Assembly: GCA_017607445.1 (NCBI GenBank)
Contig: JAEVHH010000005.1
Span: 4,035,001-4,099,000, forward strand
Length of the DNA stretch: 64,000 bases
Source: Histoplasma ohiense
Taxonomy: Eukaryota; Ascomycota; Eurotiomycetes; Onygenales; Ajellomycetaceae
Direction: 5' to 3'
Positions 1 to 10,560 of this stretch are shown here, in pieces. Position numbers and translations under genes: made by a program. Under the pieces are notes generated by a model. It worked only from the letters and a program-made list of their open reading frames with translations. It did no database searches and was not told the origin of the DNA. The stretch's first letter is position 1. Each line of letters begins with the position of its first letter.

Positions 1-930
1 GACAATAGTCAGCAAAGATATTAGGCTTGGAATGTGTAGCTATTAGGGTTCAGACATGTCCAGCAGCAATAAGCTCATTCTCTCCATTCCATATCAAACT
101 CATAAATGGCAGTAACCTAGTGCTGATATTCAGCATTGCCCTGGGGGGCTGATCTGGTGCACTCGGATAGACGATAGTGACACTACTATCATGGGCAGTG
201 AACGCTAAAGAATTACCGCTGGGCGAAAAGGCACATCCGTGAATCCATCCAGCAGAATCATTTAGGAATTCACCGCAAACAGTATTGAATGGTAGTCTCT
301 CTCCCCAGGCGCTCGGTTCTGGGCGCTCTTCGATGCCTTTGATGAAGCTGGAAAACACTCTTGCGTGTGAATCCGTAGACCCGGCAGCAAGTAGTACTGA
401 GTTGGGATGCCAGGCCAGAGTTGTGATGGTACTTCTAATGGGCTTCTTTAAGTGTTTGGAGATCCACCAATCGTTCTCCTCCTCAAAGTAACAGACGGCG
501 ATCGCGCGCGCACCCGAGCCCACAGCGAACTTCTGCTCCGACGGCGACCAGCGAACAAATGTTGCGGCACGGTTAATACGGAGAAGCACAAGTGTTGGTT
601 TCCACCCGGCAGGAGTGCGTTCCCAAACGTACGCATTGCGATCTTGAAAATAAACAGCTAGATTTAGCAATATGGAATCAGATGGTGATACCGGTGTCAC
701 TGACCCTGTGAGCAAGTCACAATTTTGCCACTTCTAGGGGCAATATCCACTCCTGTCACAGTTTTATCGTGGCCTTTGAGCTCATCGCTCAGGGTATATT
801 TGGAACCTGATTTCTGGTATAGGTCGACGACATTATCTTTGGCTACAGCCAATGTCTGCTTATCAGCGGAGAAAGAGTGGTCGGTAATTGGGTGGTGGAA
901 GAGATGGTGCACTTCCGGGGCAGCAGCCAT
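1..930 (-). CDS. ARC40: Arp2/3 complex subunit 1 (p41-Arc/ARC40), 3' end off the window
   Basis: This encodes the WD40 beta-propeller subunit of the Arp2/3 complex, which nucleates branched actin filaments at cortical patches and endocytic sites. Exon 1 is 930..705 from the ATG at 930; an intron (704..643, donor GTCAGT, acceptor TTTTCAAG) joins the frame to give the family-typical TCSQDRNAYVW. Exon 2 (642..56) carries WD repeats with GHDKTVTGVDIAP, RINRAATFVRWSP, KPIRSTITTLAWHPNS and SAGWIHGCAFSPSG. It stops at a second donor (GTCTGA, 55) just after NELIAAGH, where the family continues with Asp-Cys; the rest lies beyond base 1. The gene is divergent from the snRNP gene at 1271. It looks intact as far as seen. 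The family call is secure; only the 3' part is missing. Confidence 0.93.
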
Positions 931-1270
931 GTTGGGAGGGTCAAGTGTGCGATAGGAGGAGCTCTCTACTATCGCCAGGATTGAGCGTGTTCTGAATCTG
1001 TATCTCTACGATGCCTTACGTCCAAAGAACTGTGAGGCTCCATGGCGGGATGATAAACGATTACTAGTAACCTTGGAGATGATGGGAGTCAGGTGATCTT
1101 GGCTTCTGCTTGCTTTTCTTCACACAAAACAAAACATCCACACGCAAAGAACAAGTTGAGGAAGTCAGCCTACGGACCCTGAGGTTGTCGAAGCAATTGA
1201 TGTGCTCCGTGATATACAGATCATTTTAATTCGTTTAAGGAGATATACCAGGTTTGGAATTTCAGAAAAA
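931..1270. promoter_or_regulatory. Divergent intergenic promoter region
   Basis: This 340 bp separates two divergent start codons (930 minus, 1271 plus), so it must hold both promoters. I see no convincing TATA box and no repeat. Confidence 0.5.
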
Positions 1271-2000
1271 ATGACGGCCAAACCCGCATCCGCGGTGGTG
1301 AATGTGGGAGCTCCAAACCAAACGTACGTGGAAATCAAATATCGATATTCCCGCCTTTAACCTGTTAACCGCATATACTGACTATAATACAGACTATACT
1401 GCACGAATCTTCCAGATAAACTTAAAAAGCCAGATTTGCGACTAGCCCTGTACACCCTCTTCTCAACCTACGGCACAGTCCTCGACATTGTCGCGATGAA
1501 AACGGCAAAGATGCGCGGTCAAGCTCATGTTGTATTCAGAGATATTCAAGCCAGCACTCAAGCTATGCGAGCATTACAGGGTTTTGAGTTCTTTGGCAAA
1601 GAGATGGTATGTACAAATACTGTTATTTTGGTGGCCTGATTTAGAAGCAATGGGGATATGGAACTCACAATTCTAATTCTTTTTTGGAAAATAGAAAATC
1701 GTGTATGCGAAAGGCAGTTCGGATATAATAGCAAAGCTCCGAGGTACATATAACACAACAGCCACCGCACCGGCGCCTGGCGTATCTACCGAACTTCAAA
1801 AATCCATATTCAATGCTCCCCCTTCGGCTGTGGTCTCCGCTAGTACAACGGTACAACCTGTCGCATCCGAATCGCAACCAATGAGCGAGGGTCAACAGGG
1901 CGTCAAACGACCCCGTGAAGAAGACGAGAGTGAAGGCGAAGCACCGATGGAGGAAGACGATAGTGACGTCTCTATGGAAGCGTCATCTGATGAAGATTAA
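1271..2000 (+). CDS. MSL1: U1A/U2B''-type small nuclear ribonucleoprotein (single RRM)
   Basis: A spliceosomal RRM protein of the U1A/U2B''/SNF family, which binds a U-snRNA stem-loop. Three exons fit: 1271..1323, 1393..1606 and 1695..2000, 190 residues in total. Joining exons 1 and 2 gives NQTLYCTNLPDKLKK, and exons 2 and 3 give GFEFFGKEMKIVYAKGSSD. These are the family's RNP2 start (LYCTNLP) and C-terminal RRM signature. RNP1 is GQAHVVFRDI. The tail after the RRM is low complexity, has a KRPREED basic patch and ends in an acidic Glu/Asp/Ser run; the single RRM and its length resemble U2B'' (Msl1) rather than two-RRM U1A. I cannot separate U1A from U2B'' by sequence alone. It converges on ATG10, whose stop is 158 bp downstream. 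Confidence 0.85.
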
Positions 2001-2157
2001 AACCAACAAATTATTCATAGGAGGTATATTACATTTTGCGGTCGACAAAGGAGGGGGAAAAAAGGACATTGCACCCGTTTTCTTGGGTCCGCTTGCTCAT
2101 TCGTCCTTCCTTTCTTTTCCAAAGGGGAGCCTGGCTTTTGAAGAAGCTTTCCCCGCT

Positions 2158-3565
2158 TTATGGATTTCGTCTCTCGATCAGGATTTTGCTCGGAACATGC
2201 AATCCCACACAATTCCCCACTAAGCCAAGCCACAAGAGCAGATACGTCTCCGCGGTTACTTCTGGTTTACTCCCTGCTATGTCCCTCAATGCATCTGGGG
2301 TGTTGCAAGGGTGAACAAAGTATACCGGAAGGTCCGATATGGGGTGATGCTACAGTTTAGTTAGCGTTCTTTTTATCTTCTTTCTTACTTGATGGACATT
2401 GGTTGGCTGCAGAGACATGGCAAGGAGAGAAGAGGAGGGGGAAGAAGGGAAGGGAGAAGACAAGAAGAGGTACAATATCAAACATACCCCGATGCTCAGA
2501 CCGCCTAATATGCCAACGCTTTTTAGTTCCGATCGATACGGTGCGGGAACAATACGATTGTAAATTAGATCCAGATGACGATCTGGACTTTTAGCAGACA
2601 TGCCACTGCTGTCGTTTTTGGTGTCGTGCAGGAAGAAATACAGGATCGGGACTTGATACGTAGGGGACAGCATAATATTGTACTCTACTTGCAGGTTCGT
2701 GCATGCTTGTCGAATGAGCTCTTCCTGTGTACCACGCACGTTGTCAGAATCGACCCCGCAGTGAACAACCATTCTTGATCATTTGCTTTTTCGTTTCTTT
2801 CTTTTTCTTTCTTTTTTTTTCCATTTGAAAAGAGAGAGCCCAAAGCAACGTGGAGGGAGCATGTACGAACGGGATCATTATCATCATCAACGTCATCATC
2901 ATCATCATCATCATCATTGAGCTCGACAATGTCAGCCGTATCATCATCCTCCTCTTCTACCTCATTCTTAAATGTATCACCCGGATGTTTCAGATGCTGC
3001 GGGGAAGTAGACTTTCGGTCGTCGAGCTTCTTCTGGATTATCAAGACTACTTCGTCATCCTGTGCAAATGGACACGGTTACCGAAATTATCCCCAATTTA
3101 AGTAGTTATCGTGATCCAGTCAATAACAGTCCAGCATAAATCACTGCCGTCCCTTTTCTTATTTATTACTTGCAGTGAACAAGAAAGAGAAAGTATAATT
3201 TTTATGCGCTGCAAGAAAAGCAATCATGTAGAGTAACAATCGTAAATATTTGTACACGCACACCTTCACCTGGCCTCTAATGTATCATGTAGCAAATGAT
3301 GAAAGGTACATGAGTAACGGGTGGAAAAAAGAAAGAAAAAAGAGAGGAAGAGAGAGACAAAAACAATACAATTCGGAATGGGCGAGCATATTAAATAACA
3401 TACTTTTGTTTCGAGCCTCACACCTGTCCAACCTAGGCTAGTGGTAGGATCGCCTTCGTCGTGATGGAGAAAAGTATCAACTCTTGAAATCAGGGCACGA
3501 CACGCAGCCGTGAACTCATCGCGTGTGAGATATGGGAAGGCGGAAAGAGACGTTAAGGCAGTCAT
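2158..3565 (-). CDS. ATG10: Autophagy E2-like enzyme Atg10
   Basis: Atg10 is the E2-like enzyme that passes Atg12 to Atg5 in autophagosome formation. The first exon (3565..3404) starts MTALTSLSAFPYLTRDEF, the usual Atg10 beginning (FPxLTxxEF). After an intron (donor GTATGT at 3403) exon 2 starts at 3059 with DDEVVLIIQKKL. A later segment reads VEYNIMLSPTYQVPILYFFL, the Atg10 core. After an intron (2487..2350) the last exon (2349..2158) gives HHPISDLPVYFVHPCNTPDA, whose Cys after His-Pro is the expected catalytic residue, and it ends IERRNP. Between about 2900 and 2730 a frame change requires one more intron. Phase-0 donors near 2874-2894 to an acceptor at about 2741 fit, but the exact junction is unresolved. 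Oddity: an Asp run (about 8 plus more) from a trinucleotide repeat sits between the two conserved halves. Confidence 0.85.
2881..2917. repeat. (TCA)n microsatellite inside ATG10
   Basis: A trinucleotide run, nearly perfect from 2893. It reads as poly-Asp on the minus strand in the ATG10 frame. Confidence 0.85.
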
Positions 3566-5714
3566 TGGATATGATTCTGAAAAACATTTGGGAAAGGCAG
3601 GGTTTATTGGCTCATGAACAACTTTTCTTAGTTTCGGATTCATATAAAGAAATCTGTTCTGTTCACAGTTGAGAGAAGTTCGAGTTCCCAAGCCAGAGCA
3701 ATTTCGGGTCTCCTTTTCCAGTCCGAAATGGAGTCCGAAGTGGAGGGCGCGAACTTAACGAGAGAGAGAAAGCTTGATCTGGATCGGACTGATTGGGGAT
3801 TTGTTGGTTTATTGATTGATTTTAATATTCTTTCTGTTCTGTCCAGTCTGCTCCTCCGTTTGGTGTAACTTGACTAGTTGTGTTGCTCGAAAGTGCCCGA
3901 CGTTGCCAGCAGAGGTTGTGCCATCCTGGAATACTGCGACGACTGTTTTGATGACTGTTGTCAAAAAGGCTTCCTCTCGAGTTCATGCATCGGTCAATCC
4001 CAAGGACGAGAAGCAGAATTGGTTTGCTGCACGTTGTTCCTCACAAGTTGCGCTGAGAGAACTGAGACGCAGTTGGCGGCGGTTCCATTAAGGTTTGGTG
4101 GATTATTCATCCTCGCCCAATGGATCGCTTCAGCCTCCTGTAACCTCGAACTCCATCAAGAACCACCGCCATCGAATCATATCGACAGCGACCACATTGC
4201 CATTTTTTGTCTTTCAAAGACTCTGCTCTCGCAATCGGTCCCTCTCCTGCTCCCACTTCGCATCTTAACACGCTAACGACCATGTGCCTAGATCTTCCCG
4301 GCATCGCTTTGATCTGCGCTGAGCCCGGCCCAATCGTAATCTCAGCAGGTGGCGCCGGAGTCTCAGTCTCCCAATGTCGGAATGCTCGCGGGTGCCAATG
4401 AGCGTGAGTGATTAGGAATCAGTGAAGGAGTCTCCCGCTTGTGTTGAGCAATGTCTCCCACCTTCTGAAACCGAAACCGTCAATCTTGATTCTTTGGCCT
4501 CTCAAGTTTCACGGTGTTCCAATCAGTCAATATCCTGCCAGTTGGCTGCCCGCTAACCTGTTTGATATATATCTCCTCCACCTATAGAGCATGCACTGGT
4601 CCTGCATACATGATCTCCAGGATTCGTATGCGTTCATTTTTTCTGCCTCCTGCACGTCAATCCCGTCATTGGCCTGGATGGCGAGTATCGATCCATCTTT
4701 GGCGCGATACAACTGCCCAGGCTCGTGCGTCTTAAATTCCTACTCTCCCATTGTCGGGGATCCAGCAGGTTTTCTATCAATGATTGCCCCAAAGGGAATC
4801 CCCACCACCACCGAATTGGCCCGAATCAAGTTTTCCGTGGTCGCGAACCAAGCCTGGATTCCTATCCTTCTACTTTTTCTTATCATCTCCCACTTATTCT
4901 TGACATCAAAACAACATGGCCATGGTTGACTGGTATCCGTAGAAGCCGTGTTGTGCAGCCGTCATTCATATTTTTTAAATACCATTCTTCTCGATCTGCT
5001 TCATAGATCACCCCGCATCACGCCGTTTCAGCCACGGCGTTTTGCCTGTTAATTTTTGGTTTTTTTTTTTTTTTCTGACATCTTCCTTCCTTCCTCGATT
5101 TATTCGAGATCACCCGAACGCTTACGTCGACTTTCCCAGCATTGAATCTGTTTTATCTTGAAATTCCTTTTGTCAGTGGTGAAATGCGCGGTCTTTTGCG
5201 TCACGATTATTATCTTCTTTTTTTTTCCCTAAGATTCTTCAGTCCTCCATCTGCTCTTTACGCTCCGAGCGCTCTGCGCACCTGAGACAGAGATTCATGT
5301 GGCCAGATGCTGCTTTTCTATTTTTCTTTACTCTTCTTGGTCGAGAAGCCTTAATTGGATAGAGAACCAGGCTATTCGTAAGAACTATTTTATTTTGAAA
5401 GCAGGGAATGATCTATCTGTCTCCCTTTTTCATGGAATTCCATCTGCACCTAAATATTCTGACATATGCAGGTAATTCTTGTATAGCTTTATCCCTGCCT
5501 CGTCGCGCGTCAATAGTGAATCAATATTCACTCTCTGCTTGCTTGCTACCTTTAATTCTCTATTCTCCCGGCTTCTCCCCTCCAATCCAAGGCTCTATTG
5601 TTTCCAGCTTTGCTTTTTGGCCCAATTGAAGACCTGAGGCTGTGCTAGAGGTCTTTTAGAATCGCCTGCTTTCAAAGACCCGCAACCCTCTAATCGATAT
5701 CAAAAACAGTGGTA
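3566..5714. other. 2.1 kb leader region between ATG10 and the 921-residue gene
   Basis: There is no convincing gene. The plus strand is strongly T/C-rich (runs near 5050 and 5220) and holds many short upstream ATGs, which fits a long promoter plus 5' leader for the gene starting at 5715. Donor-like (for example GCAGGTAATT near 5469) and acceptor-like sequences occur, so a leader intron is possible but not resolved. Confidence 0.5.
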
Positions 5715-8480
5715 ATGGGAAACGTGCAATCTGGGCAGCCACTTCACTCCCAAAGGAGAGCTCGGCGTTCCAACCGCCTCTCAAAAGCCCCAACAAGCTA
5801 CCCATCCAATAAGTTGAGATCCACTTTGGGTCAGGAACCATATGTCGAGTCTCCTCTGTGGGAATATAGTCCGTATAGCCCATATAGTTCACACAACCCA
5901 TGGCTGGATTCCCAACCTGTACATTCTCCAGCGCTAGGTTCCCCAACTAATGGAATCATCTCTGAGGGGCCTTCTCCACCGGTGTCCCTCCGCGCCAGCC
6001 ACGGTCCTGAGAATCAAAGTACCGGGGATGATGGTAGGCCTCGATCTAATTTTGGGGAAATGATGGGTGAATTCAAACGTCGAATGTCGCGATCAGGATC
6101 TCGGACAAGAGTTGCTCGGTTCTCTCATACTCCAGAATTGGGTAAATTGGATGCACGACTTGCCCAACCTATCCCAGTTGGAGTGAGCAGCGTCCAAATG
6201 GAAGAGCCGGAGAGAACATTTGGTCTGGGGGTAGATGGATTCCCTCCTCTCGAGACTCATAGATTTCCGTCGATCCGCAGACTTTCATTGTACAGTGGAA
6301 AATCCAGGAGATCTCCAAAAACATTGCTACAGACCATCTTTTCTCCGCGCAATACAGAAAACGATAGTCCGCCCTTTTCGTACTGGGGACGGGATGGCCA
6401 TGAACCAATGCGACGGACCTCGGCAGATACATTCTTCTTATATGAAATGACTCGATCTTCCCCCTTACGATCGTCGACTCCCAGTGACCTTGAATATTCC
6501 CATTTGGGAAGGTTGAAGCTTGGCTCTCTTCGCGTTGTTAATGGCAGCGCTTCTCCAGCCCCAAGTGACCGTGTCCCGATGAGCGTGAGACGTCAATCAT
6601 TTTCCGACATGAAAAGCGTTCATCTGGACCACCACAACTCTATAGACTTGCTACGGAGCCGAAGCCGAGATTGGGCCGATTCTTGTTCTTCTCCTAATTT
6701 ACCACAAGGGTCATATGCTCCAAATTCACACCTCGAGCCGTCGCTTAATAGTTTAAAAACCCCGCGAATTGACCGCAGCAAAAGTCCTTTGATGTCGGAA
6801 TATGGTAGCCCTTTGGAATCGCCGTCGAACGGAAAACCTGACGCTTGCCTCCCAGTTTTTAGACTCTCTTGGCCTAACAATCCGGAAGCATTCCTTGGAA
6901 TTTCTTCGGTTCCTGGGAGCATAAAAGATCAACCCCTAGACCCTGCCACATTGACGAGTCTATCCCATGAGCCTAATCAGGCTTTACTAGCAACTTCCAA
7001 GCCGAGTGAATTTTATGATATCCTTTTCAACAATGAAAGCGAGGAATTGGTGCAAACGAGAAAGAACGAGCCTATCGAGCGCGAATGGAACGACGATCCG
7101 AACCGAGGCCGTTCCATGGAAAATTCGACACGAAGTAGTACCGGGAAAGAGAAGGGGCGAAAAACATATGCGTTGACCAAAGCAGATAGCGGTTACAGTT
7201 CTGCTTCTTCAAATAAATCCTTGCATCGTCACAAATCAGCGTTGACTGCAAGGGCCGACAGCAAGGATGAGCCAGCTGGGCAGCCGAATCTAATCTCCAC
7301 TGGAACAACAAAAGCCATTGAAGAATGCAACGAAACAAGCACTTCAAGGTCTGCTTCTCGAAGGAGATCCCTATCGGCCACACCTCCGCCAGTTCCGCGG
7401 AAGGATACTCCTCCCGTTTTAAAAACCCCGAACTTACACCATTCTCGCCCAAGAGATGAGAAAATCGATCAAGTTTTGTCTCCAACTGCACAGACAAACG
7501 CCAGCTTTTCACAGCGTATGGCTCGCATCAGATCGCTTTCTAATGTTGCTCCCAAGCAAGCCTCGCCAGCTACACCTATCCTTTCTCCAAAGCCGCTTGA
7601 TAAAGGATTCCGCTCGTTCCTTAACGAGAACACTCCGGAGAGGCAGCAAAGTTCCTGGCTATGGAACCCCAGTCGTTCACAACACAACCCTCACAAGAAC
7701 TTCGACGCCCACTATATCTCTCCCGTAGATAACCATATGAACGAAAATTTGATGCAGATTAATCGATTCAAATCGGCTCAGACCAAAAAGTCAACAGACC
7801 GAGCTCGCATTACCAATCAGCACCTTCTGCAGGCACGCAGGCTCCACCGTCCACAATCAATGGTAAATTTAAATGACTACACTTCGGACTCGGAACACGA
7901 TCACCAACATCGCCCTCAACTGCACCAACCAGAAAAGCAACAGCAAAGCCATGGCTGGGTGCGCAGCTCCTTCTTCCAGCATCGAAGCCGCAGCAACAAG
8001 CGAAATACAGCCTCCGGCGACGGCATGAACTTCTTCGGCCATAGACGAACCGGATCCAAGCCGACCAATAACCCAAAACACGCACCCAAGAGAAATGCAA
8101 ATTTATCTACGGCAACGGAATCCGTCCGTCACCACCGAAACCCGTCAACTACAAATCTAGATCGTCGTTTGTCTCCAACTCCGCCTGAGAAGCATGAATC
8201 GGTGACGCGAGACAACACCACGACCCCCTGGGTGGACTCCAGAAGCAATCACATTACAACCAGCAACAACAGGAACGCCCATTACAATAACTGTGATGAC
8301 AATAACGCGGAAGATACCCATTCCGCTTCTATATTTACAGGCCCGTTCCCCCTTCAAAATCTAAGAATTGATGTGAAGCCGAAGCGGAGTTTCTTGCGTG
8401 AGGTGGAAGGGAAGAGGGATCCTTTCTTTTGTGTTGGGTTTCCGCAGTCGCAGTCGCAGCAGCATAGCTCAGGGACTTAG
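5715..8480 (+). CDS. Large disordered protein with N-myristoylation-type N-terminus, function unknown
   Basis: A single 921-residue open frame without introns. The first real ATG is at 5715; the two codons before it in frame are GTG GTA. The protein starts MGNVQSGQ, with Gly2, Asn3 and Ser6, which is the consensus for N-myristoyltransferase substrates and so suggests membrane anchoring. The rest is rich in Ser, Arg, Pro, His and Asn and looks disordered. Basic clusters next to serines recur (RRMSRSGSRTR, RRQSFSDMK, RRRSLSATPPP, LHRPQSMVNL), resembling sites for basophilic kinases or 14-3-3 proteins, and a proline segment near residue 560 (TPPPVPRKDTPP) resembles an SH3 ligand. I recognise no catalytic domain. 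A membrane-tethered scaffold is inference. The C-terminus contains KPKRSFLREVEGKRDPFFCV, which looks more ordered. Confidence 0.85.
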   Translation: MGNVQSGQPLHSQRRARRSNRLSKAPTSYPSNKLRSTLGQEPYVESPLWEYSPYSPYSSHNPWLDSQPVHSPALGSPTNGIISEGPSPPVSLRASHGPENQSTGDDGRPRSNFGEMMGEFKRRMSRSGSRTRVARFSHTPELGKLDARLAQPIPVGVSSVQMEEPERTFGLGVDGFPPLETHRFPSIRRLSLYSGKSRRSPKTLLQTIFSPRNTENDSPPFSYWGRDGHEPMRRTSADTFFLYEMTRSSPLRSSTPSDLEYSHLGRLKLGSLRVVNGSASPAPSDRVPMSVRRQSFSDMKSVHLDHHNSIDLLRSRSRDWADSCSSPNLPQGSYAPNSHLEPSLNSLKTPRIDRSKSPLMSEYGSPLESPSNGKPDACLPVFRLSWPNNPEAFLGISSVPGSIKDQPLDPATLTSLSHEPNQALLATSKPSEFYDILFNNESEELVQTRKNEPIEREWNDDPNRGRSMENSTRSSTGKEKGRKTYALTKADSGYSSASSNKSLHRHKSALTARADSKDEPAGQPNLISTGTTKAIEECNETSTSRSASRRRSLSATPPPVPRKDTPPVLKTPNLHHSRPRDEKIDQVLSPTAQTNASFSQRMARIRSLSNVAPKQASPATPILSPKPLDKGFRSFLNENTPERQQSSWLWNPSRSQHNPHKNFDAHYISPVDNHMNENLMQINRFKSAQTKKSTDRARITNQHLLQARRLHRPQSMVNLNDYTSDSEHDHQHRPQLHQPEKQQQSHGWVRSSFFQHRSRSNKRNTASGDGMNFFGHRRTGSKPTNNPKHAPKRNANLSTATESVRHHRNPSTTNLDRRLSPTPPEKHESVTRDNTTTPWVDSRSNHITTSNNRNAHYNNCDDNNAEDTHSASIFTGPFPLQNLRIDVKPKRSFLREVEGKRDPFFCVGFPQSQSQQHSSGT

Positions 8481-9581
8481 TGAACAAATTGAGTGAGGTC
8501 GAGGCCTGGTGCTGCTTGCTTGTTTATTTGTTTTGCTGAGTAGAGTGTAATGGGGATTTAATTCATCGCTTATTTACTATCTTTTATCTTTTGCAATTTC
8601 ATTACACACTATCCGTATCACTCACCCCAGTTACCCTCTCGCCCCCTTGGCTTTTCCTTTCGAGAAACATCGTTACATTTTATGCTTTTCTCATTCTGCT
8701 GCGACGAATCACAGATGATGACACCAGAGAAAGAGAACAATGGGAACGGCCTAAGATTATTCATTTGGTTGTAATTTTGTTTTTGAATGTTGCTAATCTA
8801 TCCAACTGGCTCTGCCTTCATAACGAGATGTCTAATCCTCCTCTTTGCTTTATCGGGGGCAAAAGGCATATCCGATATATTCTTGCTTATAGACAGAGCT
8901 CACCTGCCTCTCACATTCTTGTGTAATTTCATTTACGACTTCATTTAAGTTTTATTTTTTTTAAAAAAAAAAAATAATAATAATCATGTGAACTTGCCTT
9001 GCTGCTCCTGCCCACTCTCTACGGCCTAGGCCTAGACAATTTCATTTCCTAGTTATCTGATACATACGAATTGCCGTCTTATACCCATCAGCAACTATTA
9101 TTACAATTTTTATTTTTATTTTTTTCCCCCTTTTTCATTTCATACCCCTTCGATTGTTGATAATAAGATAAAATAATGTAGCTGTTTTCCATTATCTCAA
9201 TGTTAAGGTGATTCCATGCAAATCAATGAATATTATTACAGTTCAATTTCATGATTTCAAGATGTTGCTAGTGTACATACTTTTCTCCACACCCAGGCGA
9301 TGTTATCTCATCCAGAAGTCGCACCCTCCATTCTCCATTCCCATTAATGCTGCAATTCACAAAGAAACGCTAGCAAATTGATTGAAAAGAAGAAGCAAAA
9401 AGGAAAAGGAAAAGCAAGCCAGAATTGAAATCAAACCTAATAGAGTTCCAAACCAAAAGCTGTCATTCATACCAAAGTGCAACGTATCGAAAATCAAATC
9501 ATCCACTCATCAGTCAGGCAAACGACATATGAATTATAAACCCATTTTATCTTATCATACCCTAGGCTGGCACCCCTGCCT
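8481..9581. other. 1.1 kb convergent intergenic region
   Basis: It lies between two converging genes, is AT-rich and has poly-A/T tracts near 8955 and 9115. No gene or repeat family was recognised; it probably holds both 3' UTRs and terminators. Confidence 0.5.
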
Positions 9582-10175
9582 TCACTCAATATTGATCCTC
9601 TTCGAGGTCGGCGCCGCCGCTTTCGGCACAACAATCGACAAGACCCCATTCTTCAACGAAGCCTTCACTTTGTCCTGATCGACTCTGGTGGGGAAGTTGA
9701 ATGAGCGACTGAACTCGCCCACAGAGCGTTCGCTGACCCAATACTTCATCCCGCCGCGCAGAGGGGAACCGACCTCCTGCGACTTGCCGCCCGCCTTCGT
9801 CACGGCGGTCGTCGATGACGCATCCTCGTCCTCCACTGTTGCCTGGCGGGGTTTTTTGCGCCCATGGCCAGCATCGGAAGGCTCTTCGTCACCGCTGGAG
9901 GAGGCGGAATATTCGCGTTCCGACCTGCCCTTGACGACGAGAGTTTGTGCGTCAGTGAACTCGATATCGATGTCCTTTTGGGCAATTCCTGGTAGCTCGC
10001 CGTCAAGGAGGTAGGCGTCCTTTGTCTCGCGGACGTCGAAGCGAGGGGCGAAGGAGCGCAAGGTACTGGAGGAGGCGCTTTCAGTGCCAGAGCGGTGGCT
10101 CTCGTAGTCGTCTAGGAGGCGGAAAAGAGGAGTAAAGTCGCCAGAGGGGTGGGCTAAACGTGGAAAGAAAGACAT
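9582..10175 (-). CDS. hsp30: Small heat-shock protein, HSP30 type (alpha-crystallin domain)
   Basis: An ATP-independent holdase chaperone of the alpha-crystallin family. From the ATG at 10175 it is 197 residues, starting MSFFPRLAHPSGDFTPLFRLLDDY, a start typical of filamentous-fungal HSP30. The domain begins SFAPRFDVRETKDAYLLDGE and LPGIAQKDIDIEF. A hydrophilic insert rich in Ser/Glu/Lys, with a GRKKPRQ patch, interrupts it, as is usual in fungal HSP30. It resumes YWVSERSVGEFSRSFNFP and ends with the A-x-L-x-N-G-V-L signature (ASLKNGVLSIVVPK). The frame stays open upstream (see the extension entry), so two starts are possible. A TATA box and two heat-shock-element-like sites lie upstream, consistent with stress induction. 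Confidence 0.93.
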   Translation of the reverse strand: MSFFPRLAHPSGDFTPLFRLLDDYESHRSGTESASSSTLRSFAPRFDVRETKDAYLLDGELPGIAQKDIDIEFTDAQTLVVKGRSEREYSASSSGDEEPSDAGHGRKKPRQATVEDEDASSTTAVTKAGGKSQEVGSPLRGGMKYWVSERSVGEFSRSFNFPTRVDQDKVKASLKNGVLSIVVPKAAAPTSKRINIE

Positions 10176-10337
10176 TTTGCGTGTTTGGTTGAAGCGATTG
10201 AGGCTGTTGAGATTGTTGATAGTGGTGGTGTTAGTGGGGTGGACGGATGGAGTTGTTCGGACTGTGGAGAGCTTGGAAATGCGGTAAGCTGAGGTAGGAA
10301 GTCTGTTCTTCAGTTTACCAGCGGGGCGAGAGAACAT
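10176..10337 (-). other. In-frame N-terminal extension of hsp30, presequence-like
   Basis: The frame of hsp30 is open upstream to an in-frame ATG at 10337, adding 54 residues before the canonical Met. The added stretch (MFSRPAGKLKNRLPTSAYRI and onward) has about ten Arg/Lys, many Ser/Thr/Asn, and no Asp or Glu, which is the composition of a mitochondrial targeting peptide. If used it would give a 251-residue isoform. An out-of-frame ATG at 10374 starts a short ORF before it. Use of this start is inference. Confidence 0.4.
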
Positions 10338-10456
10338 AAGAGGGTATCTCAGCACTGCTTCTTGGAGTAATTGATCATCAACGATGTTTGGTTTTGGATT
10401 TCGTCTTGTTTCTGAGGGAAAAGAAAACAGCACATCTCTGCCGGATGTCCAGGGAG

Positions 10457-10464
10457 CTTATATA
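10457..10464 (-). promoter_or_regulatory. TATA box of hsp30
   Basis: The minus strand reads TATATAAG, a canonical TATA box. It implies a transcript start near 10430, so a leader of about 255 nt before the canonical ATG at 10175, or about 95 nt before the in-frame ATG at 10337. Confidence 0.7.
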
Positions 10465-10548
10465 GATGGCCGGCAGCGCTCATTGCCCTGGTACCGGCCC
10501 CTTACGTCACAGACCGTGCGATGGTTCGAGATGGTGCGAGTAGGTGCT

Positions 10549-10560
10549 GGAAGCTTCGGT
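10549..10560. promoter_or_regulatory. Heat-shock element candidate (GAAgcTTC)
   Basis: A perfect GAA-nn-TTC inverted pair lies about 90 bp upstream of the hsp30 TATA box. It fits an Hsf1 site; it also contains an ordinary 6-bp palindrome, so one copy alone is weak evidence. Confidence 0.5.

Noticed and set aside
2881..2917. CRISPR-like or other regular array
   Set aside because: It is a simple trinucleotide microsatellite without spacers; no CRISPR array is expected or seen in this eukaryotic sequence.
7072..7512. Long antisense open frame within the 921-residue gene
   Set aside because: It is a shadow of the biased codon use of the sense gene; no homology or start context.
9582..10433. hsp30 start at 10433
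   Set aside because: The first codon there is GTG, not ATG, and it lies at the expected transcript start; the realistic starts are 10175 or 10337.
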